Assembly: GCA_003326195.1 (NCBI GenBank)
Contig: LXQE01000150.1
Location: 88,929-152,928 of the forward strand
DNA length: 64,000 nucleotides
Direction: 5' to 3'
From: Nostoc punctiforme NIES-2108
GTDB taxonomy: Bacteria > Cyanobacteriota > Cyanobacteriia > Cyanobacteriales > Nostocaceae
The stretch's first letter is position 1. Each line of letters opens with the position of its first letter. The translations under genes and the position numbers were made by a program. Below, one piece after another: positions 8,690-16,737 of the stretch. The notes below the pieces were generated by a model, which worked only from the letters and a program-made list of their open reading frames with translations, made no database searches and was not told where the DNA came from.

Positions 8690-8917
8690 TTACTCCAAAA
8701 GTTGTCTTACTCTAGCTAAGGCTTCCTCTCCAGAAATGGGTGAAACCGCACCGCTACGAACTTCATCTCTACGCTTCTTGGCTTCATCTGTCCAAAGTGT
8801 TTGGAGTGTTTCGTCTACATCGAATTCAAGACTTTCAACCAGCTTTTCTGCTAACAATGCTCTCGCTGCACTGGGTAAAGTTAAGGCTTCTTTCATGATC
8901 TGCTCAACAGATGCCAT
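8690..8917 (-). CDS. Addiction-module antitoxin-like protein (PF09720/TIGR02574 type), orphan
   Basis: The product has 75 residues. The start at 8917 (MASVEQIMKEALTLP) has AGGA 4 bases upstream; an ATG at 8932 would add five residues. The sequence follows the family pattern: EALTLPSAARALLAEKLVESLE, then a spacer with WTDEAKKRRDEVRSGAVSPISGEEALARVRQLLE. Family members usually precede a RelE/ParE-type toxin in the same operon. No such toxin lies downstream (8294-8689 is repeat DNA) or upstream, so this is an orphan. It may neutralise a toxin encoded elsewhere or be a relic. Confidence 0.8.
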   Translation of the reverse strand: MASVEQIMKEALTLPSAARALLAEKLVESLEFDVDETLQTLWTDEAKKRRDEVRSGAVSPISGEEALARVRQLLE

Positions 8918-9015
8918 AATTCCTGAAAGCATAAGGACTATTCAGGGTCTAGCAGGAAAGCAGTAGACATCGCACAACACTAAAGTGATGGACAGCCGAC
9001 GGACGCTTACCTATA

Positions 9016-11637
9016 TCAACTTGGTTCAATCAAATCAGCGATCGCTTTCACCAATACATCTGGATCTACTGGTTTGGAGATATGCATTTGAAATCCTGCG
9101 GCTAATGCTTGCTGCTGATTCATTTCCCCTGCATAAGCTGTCAGCGCGATCGCTGGTATGTTTCCTCCTTCTTGAGGCGATCGCGATCGCACTTCCCGCA
9201 TCAGCATATAACCGTCTGTTTTTGGCATTCCAATATCGCTAATTAAAACATCTGGTATTGACTCAGATAGCGCTTGTAATGCTTCTTCTGCTGAGGATAC
9301 AGCGGTTACTTCTACACCGTAGTCTTGTAAAATAAAGGTAACTAAATCGCGGATATCTGGTTCATCGTCCACTACCAAAACTTGAGTATCCGCAAGCAGT
9401 GAAGATTCAGGCTCAGAATATGAAGACTGATTCTCTTCACCCCGAACCTGTTCGCTTCTGACTAAAAGCGGTAACTCGACACTGAAGGTTGCACCCAATC
9501 CTTCTCCAAGACTTTCGGCTTGAACATTTCCCCCATGCATTTCTACAACCTTACGCACGATCGCTAGTCCTAAACCTAGTCCACCAAATGTCCTTGTAGT
9601 TGTGCCATCAGATTGACGAAAGTAATCGAACACATAAGGCAAAAAGTCTAGGCTAATTCCCTTACCTGTATCGCTGACCTGAATTTGAGCCTGATTTGCA
9701 GCTTCCATGAGTCGAACTTCTACCCGTCCTCCTGTTGGTGTAAATTTTACTGCATTGGAGAGCAAGTTCCACACAACTTGTTGCAGCCGATTTGGGTCGC
9801 CCATCACTTGTCCCAAATTGGTATCAAATACGGTCTGAATTTGAATTGACTTGGCTTGTGCTGCTAGTCGTACTGTTTCTAGTGCTGCTTCAACTACCAT
9901 TACCAAGCTGACAGGACAGATATTCAAGTTTAATTTTCCTTGGAGAATGCGCGACACATCCAACAAATCTTCAATTAGCTGGGTTTGTAACTTGGCGTTG
10001 CGTTCAATGGTTTCTAAAGCGTGGTGAGTAGTTTTTTCATCAAACTTGCGAGTCCGCAGCATTTTTGACCATCCCAGAATGGAGTTGAGTGGGGTTCGCA
10101 GTTCATGGGAGAGAACCGCCAGAAATTCATCTTTAATTTTGTTGGCGATTTCTGCTTGTTGGCGTGCTGTCTTTTCGCGGTAGAGTAGGCGATCGCATTC
10201 TTCTTCAGCCAATTTGCGCTCGGTTATGTCCAGTACAAAAGCAACACCGTTGTCTTGGGAGTCATTTAGCAAAGCTATCCCCAAAACTATTGGTACTCGC
10301 TTACCGTTGCGGTGGATGTATTCTTTCTCGAAAATTCTGGAAACTCCAGTGGTTTGCACCTCCAAAAAGGCGCGATCGTCTAAATCTTTATACTCAATAG
10401 GAGTAAGTTCTCTCCAATTAATTCTACCTAGAGTGGCAAATTCCTCACGAGTGTAGCCAGCTAGTTGAAGAAAGGCATCATTGGCATCATTTACAAAGCC
10501 ATGCACATTCCAAAAAGCGACCCCAATCAAGTTAGATTCAAACAAACGCCGAAATCGCGCTTCACTTTCACGTAAAGTCTTTTCTGCCCGTTTGTGTTCG
10601 GTAATATCGCGACAAACAGTAATTACGCCTTCAATACTTTGGTTATAATTTCGTAATGGTGTGAGAATGTATTCATAATAATGCAACCCATCGGCAGTAA
10701 AATATTTACACTCATCTTTTATCGGCTGCCCAGTTCTCATGACAGCAAGTCGTTGAATATCTACTTGCATTATTAGGTCAGCGGGTAAATCCATTTCTGG
10801 CAAACTTTTCCCGACAATATCTTGGGGCGTTAAACCTAGTAAAGTTGCGCCATCACGGCTGACATACTGATAACAACCTTGGCGATTAAAGATGTAAATA
10901 TGATCGACTGAGGCGGTAAGGATGGCATCTAAAATATTTGCCTGTTCTTGGACTTGTGTCGTGAGTTCGCGAGTACTTTCTTTTGCCTGCTGACACACAG
11001 TAGTTTCCATACAAACGCCGATCATTCGTACTGCTTGCCCTTGAGCGTCATAGATAAATTTTCCCTTGGCAGAAATCCAATGTGTAGTTTGGTCTAGGCG
11101 AACTATACGAAATTCATCATTGTAGTCAGTTTTTTGTGCCAAAGCGTGGGCGATCGCTTCCATGACAGATGGGCTATCTTCAGGATGAACGCACCTTTTA
11201 AACGTCTCATAAGGGCTATCAGAACTACTTGGAAGTAAACCAAAAAGCAGTTCATAATTTTCTGACCAGATAACTTGATTGGTAACAATATTCCAATCCC
11301 ACAAGCCCATCTGGGATACATCTAGAGCTAGCCTCAGTCGTTCTTCACTCTCCTGTCGCTCTGCAATTTCTTGTTGGAGTTGCTGTAAAATTACTGCTAC
11401 ATCTGTTGGTAGATTTTGATGTCCAGATGCATCCTTCTGAATCTGCCAATCAACAACTTGAAGATGAGAATTTTCTGCTTTTACTGGCAGCTGTCTTTTT
11501 AGTTCTATTAATTCTTCTTCAAGGGCTGTTTGCCTTTGTTGATAAAATATTTCTGATTGCTCTAACTCAGCTACACGCTGCCGTAAAACTGCTAATTCAT
11601 CAGTAACTTGAAAGTTATTTTTATCAACATCTTGCAT
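9016..11637 (-). CDS. Hybrid sensor histidine kinase (coiled coil, three PAS, HisKA, HATPase, REC)
   Basis: The 873-residue soluble protein has no membrane segment. Domains in order: coiled coil ~10-110 (LAVLRQRVAELEQSEIFYQQR); PAS ~115-225 (MGLWDWNIVTNQVIW); PAS ~230-345 (ILDAILTASVDHIYIF); PAS ~360-475 (FRRLFESNLIGVAFWN); HisKA with phospho-His in AVLSHELRTPLNSILG; HATPase_c with N box LLSNAVKF, DTGKGIS and GGLGLGLAIVRK; and C-terminal REC ~750-870 with DDEPD, phospho-Asp in LISDIGMPKTDG and Lys in HISKPVD. It would autophosphorylate and pass phosphate to its own receiver. The signal and final target are unknown; no response-regulator output gene is adjacent. Confidence 0.95.
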   Translation of the reverse strand: MQDVDKNNFQVTDELAVLRQRVAELEQSEIFYQQRQTALEEELIELKRQLPVKAENSHLQVVDWQIQKDASGHQNLPTDVAVILQQLQQEIAERQESEERLRLALDVSQMGLWDWNIVTNQVIWSENYELLFGLLPSSSDSPYETFKRCVHPEDSPSVMEAIAHALAQKTDYNDEFRIVRLDQTTHWISAKGKFIYDAQGQAVRMIGVCMETTVCQQAKESTRELTTQVQEQANILDAILTASVDHIYIFNRQGCYQYVSRDGATLLGLTPQDIVGKSLPEMDLPADLIMQVDIQRLAVMRTGQPIKDECKYFTADGLHYYEYILTPLRNYNQSIEGVITVCRDITEHKRAEKTLRESEARFRRLFESNLIGVAFWNVHGFVNDANDAFLQLAGYTREEFATLGRINWRELTPIEYKDLDDRAFLEVQTTGVSRIFEKEYIHRNGKRVPIVLGIALLNDSQDNGVAFVLDITERKLAEEECDRLLYREKTARQQAEIANKIKDEFLAVLSHELRTPLNSILGWSKMLRTRKFDEKTTHHALETIERNAKLQTQLIEDLLDVSRILQGKLNLNICPVSLVMVVEAALETVRLAAQAKSIQIQTVFDTNLGQVMGDPNRLQQVVWNLLSNAVKFTPTGGRVEVRLMEAANQAQIQVSDTGKGISLDFLPYVFDYFRQSDGTTTRTFGGLGLGLAIVRKVVEMHGGNVQAESLGEGLGATFSVELPLLVRSEQVRGEENQSSYSEPESSLLADTQVLVVDDEPDIRDLVTFILQDYGVEVTAVSSAEEALQALSESIPDVLISDIGMPKTDGYMLMREVRSRSPQEGGNIPAIALTAYAGEMNQQQALAAGFQMHISKPVDPDVLVKAIADLIEPS

Positions 11638-11860
11638 ATTATACCCCGTTAATATTTAATAATATCGACTTGAAGAGTAGGTATCCCCTAGTTTCACCTA
11701 TGAATTTTCCAGCTATCAAATGTAACCTCTGAAAAGGTACATAAAAAATTAAAAAATAAAAAATTATCGCCGCGATCGTTTTTTTATTATTGAATATATG
11801 CTTTTTGGAGCAAAAACAGTTTATGAATTTCACCCAAAAGGTATATATGAGTTTCGATAA

Positions 11861-11940
11861 TTGTAGGGTAAGCACCGCTTGCCAAAAATATCAAAATCGA
11901 GCTTTGTGACATCAGTCACTTAATAGTGCCGACCCTACAA
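11861..11940. repeat. Interspersed element bounded by TTGTAGGGT / ACCCTACAA
   Basis: Nine-base inverted ends (11861-11869 and 11932-11940) bound about 80 bp of non-coding sequence, which makes it a candidate miniature element. The rest of the 11638-11965 gap is A/T-rich and holds no convincing gene or motif. Confidence 0.6.
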
Positions 11941-11965
11941 AAATAGCTAGATAGCTAAATAAATT

Positions 11966-12664
11966 TTATTTCTTCAATCGGATGATAGCTGCACTAATTA
12001 ATAGTGCCACAACCTGCCCTAAGAAGACAACACCCGATTGATTTACGCCAACAGGAGGAATATTTAAACTTCCGATACCATAAAATAATTGTTGTACAAA
12101 CCACCAAAATATATAGAAAAAGGCTGGTAGCTGGATAGGGATATACAAGATTATTAGCGGCAAAACAGTGTCAATTTTAGCTTTAGGAAACTTCATAACG
12201 TATACTCCTAAAATAGCTGCGATCGCACCATTTGCCCCAATCAATGGAACTGTCAAACTCGGTTCAGCCAAAATTTGTATTACCCCTGTCATCGCACCAG
12301 CAGCCAGATAAAATCCTAGATAGCGTCCGTGTCCTAGAAGATTTTCTACAGTTTTCCCAAAAACCCACAAAAATAGTAAATTTCCTAATATTTGACTAAA
12401 ACTGCCGTGTATAAATATGCCAAAAAATAGGGTAAATACCCGCCAAATGACAACGATCCAAGCCGCAGAGTTGAAAAAGAGAGCATTTGTAACTGCTCCA
12501 CTAATCTGCGCTGGTATCACACCCCAACTATTGACAAAATAGCCTAATTGACCGCTAAACTCTAGTTTAAGTTCCCATAAAAATACAGCCAGGTTAATGC
12601 CAATCAACCAGTAATTAATAATTGGCTTAGTTCGACAACGAATATTATCACTAATAGGAATCAT
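11966..12664 (-). CDS. Rhomboid-family membrane protein, predicted protease-dead
   Basis: The 232-residue protein has about six membrane segments and clear rhomboid features: GIFIHGSFSQILGNLLFLW (loop-1/TM2 region, His86 and Asn94 kept), VFGKTVENLLGHGRYLGFYL, and the TM4 segment LIGANGAIAAILGVY. In active rhomboids TM4 carries the serine nucleophile in GASGA; here that residue is Asn145 (codon AAT). The partner His of TM6, normally in a WAHIGG-like segment, is also absent (GVVFLGQVVALL). Both catalytic residues are therefore missing, and the protein may act as a binding or regulatory pseudo-rhomboid, as iRhoms and derlins do in eukaryotes. It diverges from the Ser/Thr kinase gene. Confidence 0.88.
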   Translation of the reverse strand: MIPISDNIRCRTKPIINYWLIGINLAVFLWELKLEFSGQLGYFVNSWGVIPAQISGAVTNALFFNSAAWIVVIWRVFTLFFGIFIHGSFSQILGNLLFLWVFGKTVENLLGHGRYLGFYLAAGAMTGVIQILAEPSLTVPLIGANGAIAAILGVYVMKFPKAKIDTVLPLIILYIPIQLPAFFYIFWWFVQQLFYGIGSLNIPPVGVNQSGVVFLGQVVALLISAAIIRLKK

Positions 12665-12672
12665 ATAGATTT

Positions 12673-12700
12673 GTCATTAGTCATTGGTCATTAGTCATTA
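12673..12700. repeat. GTCATTA heptamer tandem repeat
   Basis: Four consecutive 7-bp units (GTCATTA, GTCATTG, GTCATTA, GTCATTA) lie in the divergent promoter region between the rhomboid and kinase genes, followed by a CCCCTGCCTCC direct repeat. Confidence 0.85.
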
Positions 12701-12803
12701 GTTATTCTTCCCCTGCCTCCCCTGCCTCCCTCACTCCTTCAATTCCCCTTAACGTGTGGCAAGATTGAAATCAGATCGCATCGCACTTAACTAGGCAAAC
12801 AAG

Positions 12804-14933
12804 ATGCTAGGAAACACACTTGTAGGAAGATACCAAATTATTAGTAACTTGGGAGGTGGGGGTTTTGGTGAAACTTTTGTGGCTTGTGATACCCAATTAC
12901 CTGGTTCACCTCTATGTGTTGTTAAGAAACTCAAACCCCAGGCAAGTGATCCAGTAACTTTGGAAACAGCTAGGCGTTTATTTGATACGGAAGCGCAAGT
13001 TCTGTATAAATTAGGAACTCACGATCGCATTCCCCAACTTTTAGCTTACTTTGAGGAAAATGCTGAATTCTATCTTGTACAGGAATTGATCGAAGGTCAT
13101 GACTTGAATAAAGAATTAACACCAGGTAAAATCCTCAGTCAAGAGGAAGTCATTTCACTTTTACAAGAACTTTTGGCAATCTTAGAATTTGTCCATCAAC
13201 AAAATGTAATTCATCGTGATGTAAATCCCCACAATATTCTCAGACGCCAACCAGATGGCAAATTAATTTTAATTGATTTTGGTGCAGTGAAACAAATTGC
13301 TACTCAAGTTATTACTCCCCAAGGTCAAACTCTAGCAACAGTAGCTATCGGTACGCCTGGATATATTCCTGGCGAACAAGCTCATGGTACGCCAAAATTG
13401 AGCAGTGATATCTATGCTGCGGGAATAATTGCTATTCAAGCTCTCACTGGATTATCACCAGAGGAAATAGTAAAGGATGCTGATACTAACGAAATTATCT
13501 GGCATGACAAAGCCACGGTAACACCAGAATTTGCTCAATTCTTAGATAGAATGGTGTGCTACGACTTTCGGCAACGCTATCCTTCGGCAACGGTGGCATT
13601 ACAAGCGCTAAAAGAGTTAACACAACCACCCACCCAAACAATAGCGTTAACTCCTCCTTCTCCACCAAAAAATATCAACAAACCTGAACCTAAAAAAGGT
13701 ATATTAGGTAAAATTTTACGAACAATATTTTTCCTGACTGTTGGCGGAGTAGCATCAATATTTATTTGGAGTTACATTAATTCAAATAATGCCATAGAAT
13801 TATCTAAACAAGGAAATACGCTTTTTGATTTGCAACGTTATCAAGACGCGCTAGAAGTGTATGAAAAAGCCATTAGTCTTAGACCAGATTATGCTAAAGC
13901 TTGGAATGGTCAAGGCAAAACGCTAAATAAATTAAGAAAATATAAAGAAGCATTAGTGGCTTATGATAAAGCAATTCAAATTCAGCCAGATTATTTAGAT
14001 GCTTGGATTGGACGTGGCATTGTATTGGGAAATTTACAACGATATCAAGAAGCGATCGCCTCTTTTGACAAAGCCTTAGAATTAAAGAATGACAACTCAG
14101 AAGTCTGGAATGCTAAGGGTGAAGCTTTCAGTAATTTAAACCAATATGACCAGGCAATTAAATCTTATGAAAAAGCGATTGAACTCAAACCAGATAATTA
14201 TGAAGCGTGGTATAAAAAAGGATTAGCCTTGCAGAATTCTAGGCAATATGAAGAAGCGATCGCAGCTTATCAAAAAGTCGTTGATTTAAAACCAGACTAC
14301 GAGCAAGCCTGGTATAATCTAGGGAATGCGCTAGTAAATTTAAAACGCTATCAAGATGCATTTGCAGCTTATGATAAATCGGTGCAATATCAGCCAGATT
14401 ATTACCAAGCTTGGTTATCTAGAGGTAATATCCTGCTGAATTTGCAGCGTTATCCAGAAGCGATTGAATCTTTTAATCAAGTAATTAAATACAACCCCAG
14501 AAGCTATCAAGCATGGTATAATTTGGGATGGTCGCTGCATCAAAACCAACGCTATGAAGAAGCAATAAAAGCTTATAATAAAGCGGCAACGCTTAAGCAA
14601 AATAACTATCAACTCTGGTATAATTTAGGAAATTCGCAATACATATTGCAGAAATATGAAGATGCGATCGCGTCTTATAATAAGGCAGTTCGTTATAAAC
14701 CAGACCATTCCGAAAGCTGGTATAGCAGAGGCAATGCCCTATTAAATTTAAAACGATATCAAGAAGCGATCGCTTCTTACGATCGAGCAATAAAATACAA
14801 GCCTAATTACCAACAAGCAATAGACGGCCGCAATCAAGCCCAAATTCAACTGCAAGGCGCAAAACCACAGCCTGTAATCGTACCAATTCTTCCATTTCCT
14901 AATTCCACCAATCCACCGCAGACGACACCCTAA
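12804..14933 (+). CDS. Ser/Thr protein kinase with transmembrane segment and ten TPR repeats
   Basis: The product has 709 residues. Kinase domain ~1-275: glycine loop NLGGGGFGETF, ATP-binding Lys in CVVKKLKP, catalytic loop HRDVNPHNIL, DFG motif LIDFGAVKQ and GTPGYIPGE. The usual Lys of HRDxKxxN is Asn here (codon AAT), a change that may lower or alter activity; Ser or Asn at this place is seen in some cyanobacterial kinases as far as I recall. A single membrane helix (ILRTIFFLTVGGVASIFIW, ~305-325) is followed by ten consecutive 34-residue TPRs (~335-690) of the form AWYNLGNAL..L.RY.EAI.AY.KA....PDY. The kinase is on the N-terminal side of the membrane and the TPRs on the other, if one helix is correct. 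Substrate unknown. Confidence 0.93.
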   Translation: MLGNTLVGRYQIISNLGGGGFGETFVACDTQLPGSPLCVVKKLKPQASDPVTLETARRLFDTEAQVLYKLGTHDRIPQLLAYFEENAEFYLVQELIEGHDLNKELTPGKILSQEEVISLLQELLAILEFVHQQNVIHRDVNPHNILRRQPDGKLILIDFGAVKQIATQVITPQGQTLATVAIGTPGYIPGEQAHGTPKLSSDIYAAGIIAIQALTGLSPEEIVKDADTNEIIWHDKATVTPEFAQFLDRMVCYDFRQRYPSATVALQALKELTQPPTQTIALTPPSPPKNINKPEPKKGILGKILRTIFFLTVGGVASIFIWSYINSNNAIELSKQGNTLFDLQRYQDALEVYEKAISLRPDYAKAWNGQGKTLNKLRKYKEALVAYDKAIQIQPDYLDAWIGRGIVLGNLQRYQEAIASFDKALELKNDNSEVWNAKGEAFSNLNQYDQAIKSYEKAIELKPDNYEAWYKKGLALQNSRQYEEAIAAYQKVVDLKPDYEQAWYNLGNALVNLKRYQDAFAAYDKSVQYQPDYYQAWLSRGNILLNLQRYPEAIESFNQVIKYNPRSYQAWYNLGWSLHQNQRYEEAIKAYNKAATLKQNNYQLWYNLGNSQYILQKYEDAIASYNKAVRYKPDHSESWYSRGNALLNLKRYQEAIASYDRAIKYKPNYQQAIDGRNQAQIQLQGAKPQPVIVPILPFPNSTNPPQTTP

Positions 14934-14976
14934 AAGGATGTTTTAAAAGTTTTCTTCTCGGTAACAAAACATTCTA

Positions 14977-15052
14977 GATCCCCCTAAATCCCCCTTAAAA
15001 AGCGGGACTTTGATTCCGATTTTCCCCTTTTTTAAGGGGGCTAGGGGGGATC
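14977..15052. repeat. Long imperfect inverted repeat after the kinase gene
   Basis: GATCCCCCTAAATCCCCCTT (from 14977) pairs imperfectly with AAGGGGGCTAGGGGGGATC (to 15052), extended by AAAAAG/CTTTTTT. This G/C-rich stem is a frequent type of interspersed element in Nostoc-like genomes and could terminate the kinase transcript. In the rest of the 14934-15357 gap I see only another C-rich/G-rich stretch near 15235-15270 and no gene. Confidence 0.8.
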
Positions 15053-15357
15053 AGCTAGTGCCTAAAATCATAGCCAACCACTTTTCAAACAACCCCTAAG
15101 CAACCTATCAAATTGACAGGTTAAGATTGATATCGTGTCTGTTAAATTGCCCATAATAAAAGAACCTAGCTAAAGCTACAGGTTTCCCTTTCTTAATAGG
15201 CTACGGTGTACACACAAATAATTCCTAAAAATTAATCCCCTTCCCCAAAGCATAGGGGAGGGGAGACAAAGCGTACCTTTTGCGGGGTGGGGTGATTCGG
15301 GTTTAATAAGTAATCAAGCGGACAAGATATAAAACAGCCCTGCCCATCATTCCCGAC

Positions 15358-16407
15358 TCAATAGGGATTTGAATCAATCCGTCCCCTTTTGACACTCCTG
15401 AGATAGTACCCAGAAGTTGGTCTGTTTCTTAAGTTGAAGGTGTCGCCACTGCGAACTTTCCAAATTTTGTAATTGGAAAAGGTCAAAGGCTTTCGGGGTT
15501 CGCATACTTCTGGCAGATGATTACCAAGTACAAAGTATGCCGCACCCCTACCCATAACTTTCACCAAACCGTTTTTATCCACAAGAACCGATGTACTTTC
15601 ACTAACTGCTATACCTAAAACACTGCTAGATACACCATCCTTAATTTGACGCGCAATGAAAGTCATAATTCGACCCATTCTTTCCCGTCTGTCGAAGTGT
15701 GTATCTACAATAGTTCCCTTCAAATTACTCCAATTGAAAAAGTTGTAAGTAAAAGTAATGTCTCGGTAGGGATCTTCGAGTGCGTCTCTAGTTTCAATGC
15801 CTTTTTCGGAAGAAGCGCAAGCATCATAGACACAATCACTTTGGATCATTGCACCCGCACTAGTACCACCAATACCACCTCCCTTAAGGTAAACTGACTT
15901 AACGGCAGCCTCAAGCTTGGTATCTTTCCAGTTGCGGATGTATTGACATTGATCCCCGCCAGCAAAGAAAACTACATCAGCATTTCGGATTTTTTCATAA
16001 ATCTCAGCTTTGTTTGCCTCTTGTCTATCTCTAACCAGAAGAGTTTCCACAAAATTTACACCCTTCATGGCATAAATTAGCCGATTGTAATCGTGATTAC
16101 CGTTAGTGCGGAGAACTACAACATTAACTTTAGTGCTGGAGTTACTACCACCCCTAACTTGGTTAATCATCCACTGGATAGCATCATCGACATCGGGGCC
16201 TCCCCCACCCAAACTCAGGACTGGGCCCGCTAAGGAGGGACGGACATCAAAGGAGGGAGAGGTAGAGGGGCGAACATCAACAGTGTCACCCAGGAAAAAG
16301 CGTTTCCAGCTTGCAATAAAACGGGTTATTAGGAAGGTTCCCATCTTCAACAACTTGATTCCTGTACTTTTCAAGCGCCTTGCTATGCTTGGGAATGCCT
16401 TTGTCAT
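15358..16407 (-). CDS. Cyanophycinase-like S51 family peptidase
   Basis: The product has 349 residues. The core (~62-300) has S51 family hallmarks: LSLGGGGPDVDDAI, ADVVFFAGGDQCQYI, the nucleophile elbow GIGGTSAGAM (Ser183) and DTHFDRRERMGR. Cyanophycinases cleave the cyanophycin storage polymer into beta-Asp-Arg dipeptides; other S51 members are dipeptidases. Compared with standard CphB (about 270 residues) it has an extra N-terminal ~60 residues with a basic, partly hydrophobic stretch (KMGTFLITRFIASWKRFF) and a longer C-terminal tail. No cyanophycin synthetase lies nearby. The S51 fold is secure; cyanophycin as substrate is inference. Confidence 0.85.
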   Translation of the reverse strand: MTKAFPSIARRLKSTGIKLLKMGTFLITRFIASWKRFFLGDTVDVRPSTSPSFDVRPSLAGPVLSLGGGGPDVDDAIQWMINQVRGGSNSSTKVNVVVLRTNGNHDYNRLIYAMKGVNFVETLLVRDRQEANKAEIYEKIRNADVVFFAGGDQCQYIRNWKDTKLEAAVKSVYLKGGGIGGTSAGAMIQSDCVYDACASSEKGIETRDALEDPYRDITFTYNFFNWSNLKGTIVDTHFDRRERMGRIMTFIARQIKDGVSSSVLGIAVSESTSVLVDKNGLVKVMGRGAAYFVLGNHLPEVCEPRKPLTFSNYKIWKVRSGDTFNLRNRPTSGYYLRSVKRGRIDSNPY

Positions 16408-16737
16408 ACTAAACTTCTAGAGCAAACTGCAATTATTGCTAGGCTGTGACGCATTTTAATTGCTTATTTATTCGTGAAATTTGTCCTTTGTCATTAGTCA
16501 TTTATCAGTTGTTGTGAATAACCAATTGACTTAGGACAGTCTTAACGAAAAATGTGCAATTTAGACGCGCACTAGCTTAACTGTGGCACTAGATAGGGTA
16601 GAATTTCCAGCGTACAGGGCTTGTACTGTTTGTTAACGCAAAATAACGCAGAGCGATCATTAATTGTCTGCGTTACTGTGCAAAAATTCTACATTGCTGG
16701 TAGCGTTTAATTCTGGTCAGATGAAACCTAAAATAGA
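16408..16737. other. Intergenic region without gene
   Basis: It contains heptamer-like TCATTAGTCATT near 16492 and an 8-bp inverted repeat AACGCAGA (16645-16652) / TCTGCGTT (16667-16674). The latter lies beyond the 3' end of the GH13 gene and may be its transcript end. No ORF with coding character was seen. Confidence 0.6.

Noticed and set aside
11639..11875. 78-codon minus-strand frame upstream of the hybrid kinase
   Set aside because: A/T-rich composition, no family pattern, and it overlaps an interspersed element.
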